Source: an uncultured Helicobacteraceae bacterium (GTDB lineage Bacteria > Campylobacterota > Campylobacteria > Campylobacterales > Helicobacteraceae). Taken from it: a stretch of 64,000 bases of DNA. Both the position numbers and the translations under genes were made by a program. Of this stretch, positions 1 to 8,689 are shown piece by piece; position 1 is the stretch's first letter; each line of letters opens with the position of its first letter. The stretch spans positions 1-64,000 of the forward strand of contig CAMWQM010000009.1 in assembly GCA_947176375.1 (NCBI GenBank), in the 5' to 3' direction. Below the pieces are notes generated by a model that saw nothing but the letters and a program-made list of their open reading frames with translations, did no database searches and was not told the DNA's origin.

Positions 1-28
1 GCATTGTTATCGCTAAAGTATTGCCTAG

Positions 29-49
29 ATTCTCTACCACCTAGAGAAT
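29..49. repeat. Perfect 8-bp inverted repeat (hairpin) after merR
   Basis: Arms at 29-36 (ATTCTCTA) and 42-49 (TAGAGAAT) enclose a 5-base loop just beyond the stop codon of the minus-strand MerR gene. No run of T follows on the merR strand, so it is a weak case for an intrinsic terminator. It could equally belong to a gene left of the window. Confidence 0.4.
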
Positions 50-56
50 AATGCTA

Positions 57-482
57 CTACCAATTTTTAGAATCCCCGCAGCTTTTATAATCTTTACTCC
101 TAGGATTTAGTTTATCTTTTTGTTTTTGAAGCATTTCTTCATATGTTTTTATCTTGCATTCTAGCTTTTTTGTGGCTTCTTGTAGTTTTTTAGTCTCGTT
201 TTGCATAATTTTCTTTTGCTTTTTGATAATCTCAAGTCTTTGAGGAATACTCTCTTTACCTCTGCTACAAAGCTCATTATAAGCTTTAATCTGTTTAATA
301 CTCATTCCATAAAAGCGAAAAAACTCTACCCATACAGCAAACTCCACATCACTTTTGCTAAAATAATTTACTCCATTTTTATCCTTCTGTACATATGGAA
401 AAAGCCCTTTAGTAAGCCAAAATCTTAGTGTGCGAGAATAGATTCCTGTTTGCTTTTGCACTTCGATAATTGTATATGCCAT
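57..482 (-). CDS. MerR-family transcriptional regulator
   Basis: A 141-residue protein whose first 70 residues form a MerR-type winged helix-turn-helix. Visible marks are the TGIYSRTLRFWLTKGLFP recognition segment, then a NYFSKSDVEFAVWVEFFRFYGMSIKQIKAY wing and helix. Residues 75-125 are a Lys/Glu-rich coiled coil that would form the dimer. The only cysteines are one in the middle and one near the C-terminus, so there is no clear metal-binding pair and the inducer cannot be read from the sequence. MerR proteins dimerise and untwist promoters with an over-long spacer. The gene stands alone, with no recognisable target gene divergent from it. Only restriction-gene relics follow on the other strand. 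Confidence 0.85.
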   Translation of the reverse strand: MAYTIIEVQKQTGIYSRTLRFWLTKGLFPYVQKDKNGVNYFSKSDVEFAVWVEFFRFYGMSIKQIKAYNELCSRGKESIPQRLEIIKKQKKIMQNETKKLQEATKKLECKIKTYEEMLQKQKDKLNPRSKDYKSCGDSKNW

Positions 483-1037
483 TTTTATCCTTATTTTATC
501 AGTCTTTAGATTCTATTTTAGATTCCTAAAATTAAAATTATAAAGCATTACACTAAGTGTTTGTCAAGGAAAAATTTTAGGATATAAATTTATGTATTTG
601 ACAGAAATGGAGTAAGCTTTCAAATATACTAAAAATATAAATTAATAATAAATTAAAAGTTTATGTAAAAGCAAAAATATTAAATGAAAAATCCCAAAGA
701 AATCATAACAAAGCGAAGCTATAATATAATAAAAATTTTTAAAATCAAAGGTGATAGGGAAAACCAAAATAAACAATAATCTACTTAGAAATTTAGAATC
801 TAGATTTAAAAACATGCATAATTTGCGAAGTAAAGCACTTAGCAATGATAATGATTTGCTAAATTTTGCTAGATGATGAGGGCTTAAATGAATGGAGAAT
901 GGTAGGAGAGGCAGAGCTTAGAGATTATGATAAAATTTATTATGCAATGAATGCTCAAGGATTGCTTGAAAATCGCATTTAATAAAATTCTAAGGCTATC
1001 ACAATGATTAGATTTTGATTAAAAAATAGCAAGAATA
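483..1037. other. Intergenic region upstream of merR, no intact gene
   Basis: There is no convincing intact gene here. Positions 550-560 carry a small palindrome (ACACTAAGTGT) about 70 bases upstream of merR that could be an operator. AGATTCT motifs occur near 502 and 515. From about 862 to 981 the plus strand reads DDEGLNEWRMVGEAELRDYD and onward to a stop. This looks like the remnant of a protein, but I cannot name it. A possible minus-strand reading at 642-845 is hydrophobic and lacks family features, so I do not call it. Confidence 0.5.
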
Positions 1038-1557
1038 ATGGAGATGAATTTGAAAAATATATTAGAGATGATTGAAAAAGAATTTGGTAGTTTGCAAGAA
1101 GCAAGGATTGAGTTGATAAATGATTCTATTAAAATACTAGAATTTTTATTCAAAAATCCTAAATCAAAAGAGAAGGTTTTTATAAAGTATAGATGAAAGT
1201 TTTATTTTTAAAAAAGATGAATTTTTAGAGTTTTTGCATTTGAGGATACTAGATAGTTCCTATACTAAGTTTTCTAATAAAATTGGCTTAAAAGTAAGTG
1301 ATGAGTTTATAAAAAATGATTCTAAAGTCGTGCTTAGCTTCCCCTATAAAGATTGCATCTTAAAAGGTGCTCAAAGTAAAGATGAAGAAAAAACTAAAGA
1401 AATATTTTTTAATGAGATTTTAGCTAGCGATGAAATAGATAGATTATATGAGCCAAAGGGACTAACTAATTTTGAATTCCATAATTTGGATTTTATGTAG
1501 CCCCCCCCCAATCTCCTCCTAAAGGGCAACAACCTCATAGCATTACATACACTTTAA
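1038..1557 (+). pseudogene. Type III restriction-modification DNA methyltransferase (Mod), N-terminal remnant
   Basis: Pieces of a Mod subunit N-terminus can be read in more than one frame. From 1038: MEMNLKNILEMIEKEFGSLQ, then stop and shift. From about 1198: KKDEFLEFL, SYTKFSNKIGL, VVLSFPYKDCILKGAQSKDEE and EIDRLYEPKGLTNF, ending in TAG at 1498-1500. After the C9 tract the same frame continues LLLKGNNLIALHTL and stops at 1557. In the Mod family the KGNNLIALHSL segment directly precedes the SAM-binding and catalytic region, which is absent here. The gene is therefore dead: truncated, stopped and frameshifted. What follows is the tail of the partner Res subunit. Confidence 0.8.
1501..1509. 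repeat. C9 homopolymer tract inside the dead mod gene
   Basis: Nine consecutive C immediately follow the TAG stop of the Mod fragment. With nine C the frame before and after the tract is the same, so the upstream TAG, not the tract length, blocks reading. Such tracts commonly switch Mod expression in Helicobacter (established for phase-variable methyltransferases). Here it appears to be a fossil switch. Confidence 0.85.
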
Positions 1558-1577
1558 ACCCAAAAAACTTGAATTGA

Positions 1578-2088
1578 AACTTATTGATAGGGAGATTTAT
1601 AAGCAGGATAGATAGGATAAGGAAATGAGTGGATATGATTGGTATGTATATGATAGATTTGTAGGAAATAGTTTAGAGTGGGAGTTTATGAAGTTTATAG
1701 AATCTCAAAAGAATGAGATAGATAAGGCTTTTTCGCATTGGTATATCATTAGAAATGAGCGAATGAGTGAGTTTGCTGTGTATGAAATATAGAGCTATTA
1801 GAAAATGGGGATTTTAATGAAAAATATGCTGCGAGATTTGAGCCAGATTTTTATTTTTTAGGCAAAAGAAAAAATGGTGAGCAAATTATTTATCAATGCA
1901 TTTTAGAGCCCAAAGGAGAGCATTTAGAAGAGTTTATGCTTTATTTGCTTAAAAAATCTGAAGTGATAAAAGATAATATGAGAGATTCCCTCCCTAGCGT
2001 TTGTGTGCAGGGAATGAGATTTTTTAGAGGGTATAAAGATGAGGATTTTAAAGTAGAATTTGAAATTTTTTTAAAAACTAGTCCTTAG
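1578..2088 (+). pseudogene. Type III restriction endonuclease (Res), C-terminal remnant
   Basis: Frames with several stops read LIDREIYKQD, then SGYDWYVYDRFVGNSLEWEF, then HWYIIRNERMSEFAVYE. After a frame change come NGDFNEKYAARFEPDFYFLG, IYQCILEPKGEHLEEFMLYL and MRFFRGYKDEDFKVEFEIFL, stopping at 2086-2088. The FEPDF...EPKGEHL block is typical of the C-terminal nuclease region of type III Res proteins. The helicase part, well over a kilobase, is missing. The Mod head and Res tail are thus joined by a large internal deletion. Confidence 0.75.
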
Positions 2089-2381
2089 ATATGGCTAATT
2101 TAGGAATAAATTAAGGCTTTAAAGGGCTAAAATTAAATTTTTACTTTGGTTTAGATTTAGGTTATTTTGATTTTTAGATAAAAAGATTCGTGGTAGTATT
2201 CTTAAATGATGGTTCTATCACTCTACCCAAGATTAGTATTAGTTTTTAGCTCTAATTTCTTATCTTGGATTAAGAAATATTCTCTGCCACCAAAGCCTAA
2301 GAGCAAGGTAGATTTCGCCATATAAAGTTAGCACTTCAAAATATAAGCCAAAAGATTAAAGCAAATGCAATGCGAGAATAA

Positions 2382-2615
2382 GAAAGAGCAGAGATTTGCC
2401 GCACTATTTGGAGGGTTGCCGAGGATTTGCGAGGCGGTGTTGATAATAGTTTTAAATCCTATGTATTAGGTCTTATTTTATTGATTTACCTCTCATCTTG
2501 CAAATTACATTAATGACAGAAAAATTAATCAGATTCTGCTAGAAATGCAAATAGTGAGGGCTAGCAAAAATTTGATTATGCTTTGTTAGATGATAAAGAA
2601 ACTCATCTATACCAC
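2382..2615 (+). pseudogene. Type I restriction methyltransferase (HsdM), N-terminal remnant
   Basis: The reading ERAEICRTIWRVAEDLRGGV, then FKSYVLGLILLIYLSS, matches the conserved N-terminal helical domain of type I HsdM proteins (typically IWR.A.DLRG.VD...FK.YVLG..FYR). After a stop, SARNANSEG and FDYALLDDKE follow, also as expected for HsdM. Nothing of the methyltransferase core is seen. The rest of 2089-2818 contains no supportable gene. Confidence 0.65.
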
Positions 2616-2818
2616 ACTTTGATTTTAAGTTTCGCAATGATAGTTTATTCGTCTTATTTGTTTTGCTTGAAGATTTATATAATCCATAATAAAGCGAAGA
2701 ATGGATTTTTAGCTGCTTTGTTCTTTTAAAATGATAGTAGTGGTATCTCGCAATAATAAAATAAAAACAACTTTTAGCAAAAGAAGGATTAGAGCGGCAA
2801 AGTATGAATAAATAAACT
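2616..2818. other. Non-coding remainder between the hsdM relic and the GT-C gene
   Basis: I see no intact reading frame here. Short frames such as KFRNDSLFVLFVLLEDLY on the plus strand may be further restriction-gene debris, but I cannot assign them. No terminator-like hairpin stands out after the minus-strand gene that ends at 2819. Confidence 0.3.
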
Positions 2819-3991
2819 TTAAATAGCGTATCTCGCTACAATCCTACCATTATAGTTAATAATGATATTTCCATTTCGGCTTACTTTTTTTAGTCTTTGT
2901 CCGCCCTCATCTATCCCATAAAATTTTAGTCTCTTTTGCATTTTTTTATCATCAATTTTAACTTTTGAAATATTTTTCTTTTTTAGCTCGATGCTAATTT
3001 CCTTTGCGATGTAGAATTGATTTAAAAATAAATTATCTGTATTGTTAGAAATTAGATAAATTTGTTTTGAGAAAATTAAAAGCATTGCCTCAAACACCAA
3101 AAAAATAAGCACGATCAAGAATCTATTTTTATATGAGTTTTGGAACATAGGCAGTCGAATCCTAATGTCACTTAAAAATTGCCTTACCATAAGCGGAATC
3201 CCACATAAACTCATAACTAAAAACACTTCCTTATCAATTCCTTGACGAATGGAGAGAATAAAGCTAACTAATAGACTAGTAACACTTACATACAGCAACA
3301 AAGTGATTTTATTCCTTGAAAAATTGCGATATAGTGTATAAACATAGTAGATAAATAATGGTGGTGAGTAGAGTAGTGATAGTTCTCCTACCACTTCTAA
3401 AAACTTTCCGCTTGGGCGTCCGCTAATATTAATCCCATAGATATACATATTAATCCCAAAACAAATAAGAGCAAATATCGCAATCTCTAGCTTTTTTTTA
3501 TGTAATGAGTAGAGAAATAATGCTAAAAACACTATAAAGGCACTAGGACTTATAAAAATTGCAAGAACAAATAATGGATATGCGATTTTTTCATTCACTA
3601 GCTCGACATAGCAAACAAAAAGCACTATGGATAAAACAATTATAGATTCGTTTAAAAGCACACCTTGCATAATCACAGCAGGAAGTAGAGCGTAGATTCC
3701 CACGCAAAGTAGAGAATCTATTTTATATTTTAAGATTCTATTTGAGATTAAATAAATTAAAAGTAGATTTATGAAATGAAATGCTAAGTTTGGGAATCTT
3801 AAAGTAAAATCATTCACACCAAAGGCTTGTGTGCTTAAATTTGCTAACTTTGCTATTATCTTTTTGTTTTCAAAATACAGCAGAGCCTCGTTGTAGCTTA
3901 TGCTAATGCCATTTATGATCCACAAAATCACGCATATACTAACACAGCTAACAATTAGAAAATAAAGATTTGCCCTATTAATAATATTCAT
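2819..3991 (-). CDS. Integral membrane protein, GT-C/GT39-like glycosyltransferase
   Basis: A 390-residue protein with about nine to ten hydrophobic segments and a short soluble C-terminus rich in Lys. The first extracytoplasmic loop after TM1 carries ISYNEALLYFENKKI, where GT39-type (PMT/ArnT) enzymes have an acidic pair, and HFINLLLIYLISNRIL follows TM2. This pattern suggests transfer of a sugar from a lipid-linked donor at the outer face of the inner membrane, but the substrate is unknown. The gene overlaps the 3' end of ilvA by 14 bases and is the last of a three-gene minus-strand operon. As I recall, Campylobacter jejuni also has a membrane protein gene next to ilvA. The family call is moderately secure; the function is inferred. 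Confidence 0.6.
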   Translation of the reverse strand: MNIINRANLYFLIVSCVSICVILWIINGISISYNEALLYFENKKIIAKLANLSTQAFGVNDFTLRFPNLAFHFINLLLIYLISNRILKYKIDSLLCVGIYALLPAVIMQGVLLNESIIVLSIVLFVCYVELVNEKIAYPLFVLAIFISPSAFIVFLALFLYSLHKKKLEIAIFALICFGINMYIYGINISGRPSGKFLEVVGELSLLYSPPLFIYYVYTLYRNFSRNKITLLLYVSVTSLLVSFILSIRQGIDKEVFLVMSLCGIPLMVRQFLSDIRIRLPMFQNSYKNRFLIVLIFLVFEAMLLIFSKQIYLISNNTDNLFLNQFYIAKEISIELKKKNISKVKIDDKKMQKRLKFYGIDEGGQRLKKVSRNGNIIINYNGRIVARYAI

Positions 3992-5186
3992 CTATTTTGT
4001 AGCCAGCCTCAAAAAGTTGCTTTCTTACTTTATTTTGATGTTCTAATCCCTTTGTTTCAAGTGTCATAGAAATGATTGCATCGCCGTAATTAAGCGTAGT
4101 TGAGATTCTGTTATAATCGATTTTTATGATATTTGCCCCAGCTTTGCATAAAATATCAGTTAGATTCTTCAAACTTCCGGGCTTATCGATTAGAATCGTT
4201 TTAAATTGCATTTTTCGATGAGATTTAATCAAACCTTTTTCGATGATTAGGCTAAGCATTGTTACATCGATATTTCCACCGCTTAAAACTATGCCCACAT
4301 TTTTATTTGGATTGATTTTTATTTTATTATGCAAGATTGCAGCCACACCTACAGCTCCAGCACCTTCAACTACGAGCTTTTGATTTTCAAGTAAGTATAG
4401 CACAGCATTTGCAATTTCATCATCATCGACCATAATAATATCATCAACATTTTCTAAAATTAATTTGAAATTCTTTTCATTCACATCTCTAACGGCAATT
4501 CCATCGGCAATTGTGCGAACAGATTTTGAATTTTGCGCTTTTTTATTATGGAATGAATCTTTCATAGCACACGCACCCTCTGCGACAACTCCAATGATTT
4601 TAGTCTTTGGGCTAATATTTTTATATACACTTGAGATACCAGATATTAGTCCCCCACCGCCAACAGGCACTAGCACATAGTCTAAATTCTGCTCTTCGAT
4701 CATCTCTAGTGCAATCGTCCCTTGCCCAATTATCACATCATCATCAGCAAATGGGTGTATATACTCTAGCTTTTCTTTTGTTGCTAGTTCCACCGCGTAT
4801 TTGTAAGCCTCATCGTAGTTTTCTCCTGCTAAAATTACTTCTGCACCTAGCGATTTTGTAGAGACAACTTTAAGAAGTGGTGTAGATTCTGGCATAATGA
4901 TTACTGCGCGTATATTAAAGTATTTTGCACTAAATGCTACTCCTTGGGCGTGATTTCCTGCACTTGCTGTGATTACACCGGATTTTTTTTGTGTTTTGCT
5001 AAGCTGTGAGATTCTGTTAAATGCCCCACGAATCTTATATGCCCCTGTTTTTTGTAGATTCTCCTTTTTTAGATATATGTTATATCCGCTTATCTCGCTT
5101 AATTTCGAGGCATAAGAGAGCTCTGTTTTAACTACAATGTTTTTTAACCCAGCTCTTGCGGCTTTGAATAATTCTAAATCTATCAT
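3978..5186 (-). CDS. ilvA: Threonine dehydratase (ammonia-lyase)
   Basis: PLP-dependent deamination of threonine to 2-oxobutanoate, the first committed step to isoleucine. The 402-residue protein has the PLP lysine at K51 in TGAYKIRGAFN, the substrate loop SAGNHAQG near residues 75-82, and the glycine-rich phosphate loop PVGGGGLISG near 175. A C-terminal ACT domain from about 325 (KTILIDKPGSLKNLTDILCK) would bind amino-acid effectors. The length fits the single-ACT short form found in Epsilonproteobacteria rather than the 510-residue E. coli IlvA. The start overlaps the stop of the upstream transporter gene by four bases, indicating translational coupling. Confidence 0.93.
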   Translation of the reverse strand: MIDLELFKAARAGLKNIVVKTELSYASKLSEISGYNIYLKKENLQKTGAYKIRGAFNRISQLSKTQKKSGVITASAGNHAQGVAFSAKYFNIRAVIIMPESTPLLKVVSTKSLGAEVILAGENYDEAYKYAVELATKEKLEYIHPFADDDVIIGQGTIALEMIEEQNLDYVLVPVGGGGLISGISSVYKNISPKTKIIGVVAEGACAMKDSFHNKKAQNSKSVRTIADGIAVRDVNEKNFKLILENVDDIIMVDDDEIANAVLYLLENQKLVVEGAGAVGVAAILHNKIKINPNKNVGIVLSGGNIDVTMLSLIIEKGLIKSHRKMQFKTILIDKPGSLKNLTDILCKAGANIIKIDYNRISTTLNYGDAIISMTLETKGLEHQNKVRKQLFEAGYKIDEYY

Positions 5187-6094
5187 TTTGTAACCTTTTT
5201 CCTTTTAAATTCTTGTATTATAAATGGCATTGCTATTAAGATTCCACTCAAAACTATAAAAAACATTCCAATTATACTAAATATATCAGGGATTGCATCC
5301 CCTAGAATAATTCCAAAAATAAGTCCAAAGATTATCCTTGTATAATCAATAGGTGCGACTACTCCAGGTGGTGCAAATGTATATGCACGAGTGATGTAAT
5401 ACTGCCCTATTGTGCCAGAGATTCCAACCACAAAGATAAAAAACCAATTTTTAAAATTAAGCGAACTAAAGCCATCTTGTGTGAAAAATATTAGCACAAG
5501 CCCCATAAGCGAAGCGATGACTCCAAAGCTAAGCATAATTGTCAAATCATCAAAATAGCCTCGCAATGCTCTTATGCTAATAAATGCTAGTGAGGCAAAT
5601 ACTCCGCTTAAGATCCCATAAATTATATTGATTGTTTTTAGATTCGAAGTTTCGGGATTGCTAATCAAAATCACTCCGATAAATCCTACAATCACGCTTG
5701 AAATGATAGAAAATGTAAGCCTTTCTTTTAAAATCAAAAATGCAAAAATTGCTGTCCAAATAGGCGCAGTCTCTGCGAATGCTACAGAAGTCCCAAGCGA
5801 AATAGTTTCGATATTATAGAGCATTGCATATAGTGAGCTAGAGCCAAGAATGCCGCGAAAGATTAGCTTTCCCCAGCCTCCTTTTTTGTTTTGATGAGTT
5901 TTGTGCTTTTTTTGTTTTTTGATATAAATTAAAATTAGCACAAATAACGCCATTGTAATGCCACGAAAGAAAAGATTTTCATTTATAGTAATACTATTTG
6001 ATAGCACTTTTAGTGCTGAATTCATAAACGAGAAAAATACCGCCCCAAGTAGCATATAGAACATTCCCAGTTTAATTAGTTTGTTTTTAGTCAT
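5183..6094 (-). CDS. DMT-superfamily (EamA) permease
   Basis: A 303-residue protein with ten predicted membrane segments arranged as two EamA repeats. The first has RGITMALFVLILIYI and GSSSLYAMLYNIETISLGTS; the second has GILSGVFASLAFISIRAL and ARAYTFAPPGVVAPIDYTRI-like residues. EamA proteins export amino acids or other small metabolites. Its coupling to ilvA makes an amino-acid-related substrate attractive, but this is only an inference. It is the first gene of the minus-strand operon. About 350 bases of non-coding DNA lie upstream. Confidence 0.85.
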   Translation of the reverse strand: MTKNKLIKLGMFYMLLGAVFFSFMNSALKVLSNSITINENLFFRGITMALFVLILIYIKKQKKHKTHQNKKGGWGKLIFRGILGSSSLYAMLYNIETISLGTSVAFAETAPIWTAIFAFLILKERLTFSIISSVIVGFIGVILISNPETSNLKTINIIYGILSGVFASLAFISIRALRGYFDDLTIMLSFGVIASLMGLVLIFFTQDGFSSLNFKNWFFIFVVGISGTIGQYYITRAYTFAPPGVVAPIDYTRIIFGLIFGIILGDAIPDIFSIIGMFFIVLSGILIAMPFIIQEFKRKKVTK

Positions 6095-6442
6095 TTTGTT
6101 TTCTTTTAAAAGTGAAATAAAATGGATTGTATTATAAAAATAGTTAGCTAGAGATAAATATGAGAGTTTTAGAATCTAAATTTGAATTTTGCTATATTTT
6201 TTTAAGCTATCATTTTTGCTAGGTTAAAATAATTAGAATCCGTATTTATTGATTTTTAATCTAGTTTTTATGTTATTTTGTAATGGCTATATTTATAAAC
6301 AATCTTTTAATGAATCTATAAAACTACCCAAATATCACCTCTATGCTAAATTCACTTATCTATACCTACTATATGCCTATTTATCAATACCGCTTATTGC
6401 CACACATTAATATTTATTAAAAATCCCTCACATTTACATTTA
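6095..6442. other. AT-rich intergenic region
   Basis: 348 bases upstream of the EamA permease operon and downstream of the outer-membrane gene. I see no gene. It should hold the promoter of the permease-ilvA operon, but no single -10 box stands out in this AT-rich stretch. Confidence 0.4.
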
Positions 6443-7171
6443 TCAAAAAGTATAGATATAGTGTAGTTTTAAATTTAAATTTTGTTTGAAATACAGACTT
6501 GTAGAAGTTCCAGAAAATTGGGTATTTTGCAACATATCGTGTTTGTAAAATGGAATCTTTAAAGCTATCTCAAGCCCGTGATTTTGTGCTAATGTGCTTC
6601 TTAAGCCTAAATTGATTCCAGCACCAAAATCTGTATTTTTCTTCTTACCACTTAAGCTTTTATTTAGATTAAGAATACTATTGCCCTCCATATTTACTCC
6701 AGCAAATACACCAAGATTGATATTTTCTTTATTATAAAAATTAAATAAAAAATCTAAACTTCCAACATAATTTAATATAAAAGCCTTGTTATATCCCGCT
6801 AAATCTTTAAAATTAGGTTTAGAGTAGTCGAGATTAAAATACACTCTAAATCCAAAATGTTCATTATAAAAAGCCTTATATCCAACTAGCACACCACCTA
6901 TAAAAACATTTATTTTTTTATTACCTGCAGCCGTAAGGGTTTGATTATTTATTGTAATATTTGTGCTAGCTGTTATTTTATTGAAAGTATATCCTGCGCT
7001 AATCCCAATAAATACTCCATTTTTTTCTTTAAAATCAATCACTTTATTTGTATTTTTTGCAGTGTTGTTAGAATTCTCACTATCTCCAAATTCTTTCAAT
7101 TCGTTTTCCATTTCATTAGCACACACCACACTAAATATGCTTACAAATAACAAAAACATTATCTTTTTCAT
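6443..7171 (-). CDS. Outer-membrane beta-barrel protein
   Basis: A 242-residue exported protein. I place the start at 7171 because MKKIMFLLFVSIFSVVCA is a clean signal peptide and AGGAGAG lies just upstream. A longer frame back to an ATG at 7219 would add a stretch encoded by the G tract and would bury the signal. After a short acidic linker (NEMENELKEFGDSENSNN), alternating hydrophobic strands run from GVFIGISAGYTFNKITAS to the end. The chain finishes in LNLKLHYIYTF, an aromatic C-terminal strand typical of barrel assembly signals. It resembles small Helicobacter OMPs of about 240-260 residues. The function is unknown. A C8 tract in the leader may tune expression. Confidence 0.75.
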   Translation of the reverse strand: MKKIMFLLFVSIFSVVCANEMENELKEFGDSENSNNTAKNTNKVIDFKEKNGVFIGISAGYTFNKITASTNITINNQTLTAAGNKKINVFIGGVLVGYKAFYNEHFGFRVYFNLDYSKPNFKDLAGYNKAFILNYVGSLDFLFNFYNKENINLGVFAGVNMEGNSILNLNKSLSGKKKNTDFGAGINLGLRSTLAQNHGLEIALKIPFYKHDMLQNTQFSGTSTSLYFKQNLNLKLHYIYTF

Positions 7172-7209
7172 AACGCTATCTCTCCTATTAAAATAAAAAT
7201 AGATTCTAT

Positions 7210-7217
7210 CCCCCCCC
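7210..7217. repeat. C8 (G8 on the coding strand) tract in the leader of the OMP gene
   Basis: Eight C at 7210-7217, G8 on the gene's strand, lie about 40 bases upstream of the preferred start codon. An ATG at 7219-7217 runs directly into the tract. Slippage could alter transcription or leader folding, or switch the frame of the alternative upstream start. Confidence 0.75.
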
Positions 7218-7596
7218 ATTAAAGTAAGCTTAAAGTTGAAAAATTCGTGGAGTTTTTTAGAATATTTTTATTGTTTTATCGGATTTTATATATTGGTTAT
7301 TTTTGTATCTTAGTAGTATTAAAAACAACTATAAAGTTTATTTTGCAGATTTTATTTAGTGTGTGATTATATAATTATTAGCATAGTTGCTAGAGTGTCA
7401 GTTATTATGGATGATTATAAGATTTGGTGAAGCAATTAATAGATTTGTAATAATCCTAACTAGAATCTAAAATCAAGAAATTTAAACATTAACATAGTGG
7501 GTAGATTCTAGATTTTCTAATATTTTCTTAATTTTCCAAAGCTGTTTAAAAGATTGAAATCTAGATTCTATCAAATCTAATAAAATCTCTAATCCA
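7218..7596. other. Intergenic region between pilT and the OMP gene
   Basis: About 380 bases without a gene. It should contain the minus-strand promoter of the OMP gene. AGATTCT/AGAATCT motifs cluster toward 7450-7600. Nothing else is recognisable. Confidence 0.4.
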
Positions 7597-7620
7597 AATT
7601 TAGAATCTAGATTCTAAATT
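7597..7620 (-). terminator. 24-bp perfect palindrome at the end of pilT
   Basis: Positions 7597-7620 are identical to their own reverse complement: two AATTTAGAATCT halves. The palindrome overlaps the pilT stop codon. As RNA it would fold into a hairpin with only a few loop bases. It is built from the AGAATCT/AGATTCT motif that recurs throughout the window. A terminator role is plausible, but a T run is weak. Confidence 0.45.
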
Positions 7621-8671
7621 ATAGCGTTGATGAGGCTATTTCGTATTCTTCTTTTGAGATTGTTCGTTTGCTATATAGTTCATCTAGGCTTTGTGCCATA
7701 GTTTTCATTTCTGTTAGTGTCTGTCCTATCATCATTTGGGAATTTATTTGGTGAATTTTATTTTCTCTAATTAAATTCCTAATCGCAGGAGTTGCTACAA
7801 GTATTTCTGTTGCTGCAACCCGTCCGCCATCTATTCTAGGAAGTAGAATCTGAGATAAAATTCCCTCGATTGTGATTGAAAGCTGGCTTCGGACTTGGTC
7901 TTGCTTTGCGCCTTCAAAGGAGCTTACAATCCTATTTATCGTCTGTGCCGCTGAGTTTGTGTGTAATGTTCCTATAACTAAGTGTCCTGTTTCCGCTGCT
8001 TCAAGGGCTATCTCCATAGTTTCTGTATTTCTCATCTCGCCGATGAATATAATATCTGGGTCTTCCCTTAATGCTGATTTTAACGCATTATTAAAAGTCT
8101 TTGTATCCTCACCAACATTTCTATATGAAAATAGACAATTTATCCCTTTATGCACATATTCTATTGGGTCTTCTATGCTTAAGACATGTTTTTTTTGTGT
8201 TTTGTTTATCTCGTCAATCATTGCTGCAACGGTCGTTGTTTTTCCGCTTCCTGTTGGTCCTGTAACTAAGATTAACCCTTTTCGTCTAGTAACCAATTGC
8301 TTTAAGATTGTAGGAGCATTAATTCCCTCCAAAGTTGGAATCTTAGTGGTAATAACCCTAAAAGCTGCAGCCACACTACCCATTGTATAATAGTAATTCA
8401 CCCTAAATCGCCCTATTTCTTCTAAATCAATAGAAAAGTCTAACTCTCTTGTTTCTTCTAGAGTCTTTTTTTGCTTATCTGTTAGCAGAGCGTAACAGAG
8501 TTTATCTATCTCTTTTTTCTCTAAAACTGGGAGGTTTAATTTAACCAAAACCCCATCTATCCTAATTTGCGGCTCACTTCTAGCTACTAAGTGCAAGTCA
8601 GAAGCATTGTGCTTCATTGTCGTTCTAAGTAGCATACTAATATCGTAGTTTAAATTTACATCTTGTTCCAT
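7619..8671 (-). CDS. pilT: Type IV pilus retraction ATPase PilT
   Basis: A 350-residue secretion ATPase of PilT length. The N-terminal domain has NASDLHLVARSEPQIRIDG. Next are Walker A GPTGSGKTTT, Asp-box SIEDPIEYVH, Walker B DPDIIFIGEM and the His-box GHLVIGTLHTNSAAQTINR. The C-terminal AIRNLIRENKIHQINSQM is diagnostic of PilT rather than PilB/GspE. It powers pilus disassembly, giving twitching or DNA pulling, at the cytoplasmic face of the inner membrane. It is last in a minus-strand group of three pilin-like genes and faces away from the main assembly operon. Classical type II secretion has no PilT, so this argues that the machine is a retractable pilus. Confidence 0.93.
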   Translation of the reverse strand: MEQDVNLNYDISMLLRTTMKHNASDLHLVARSEPQIRIDGVLVKLNLPVLEKKEIDKLCYALLTDKQKKTLEETRELDFSIDLEEIGRFRVNYYYTMGSVAAAFRVITTKIPTLEGINAPTILKQLVTRRKGLILVTGPTGSGKTTTVAAMIDEINKTQKKHVLSIEDPIEYVHKGINCLFSYRNVGEDTKTFNNALKSALREDPDIIFIGEMRNTETMEIALEAAETGHLVIGTLHTNSAAQTINRIVSSFEGAKQDQVRSQLSITIEGILSQILLPRIDGGRVAATEILVATPAIRNLIRENKIHQINSQMMIGQTLTEMKTMAQSLDELYSKRTISKEEYEIASSTL

Positions 8672-8689
8672 ATTTCCTCCATTTTAAAT

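Noticed and set aside
201-428. Plus-strand frame opposite the MerR gene
   Set aside because: Antisense shadow of a clear MerR gene, with no features of its own.
642-845. Minus-strand hydrophobic reading frame
   Set aside because: Low complexity, no ribosome site, no family feature; the region is degenerate on both strands.
7872-8390. 172-codon plus-strand frame inside pilT
   Set aside because: Antisense to conserved ATPase motifs; the translation is an artefact of codon pattern.
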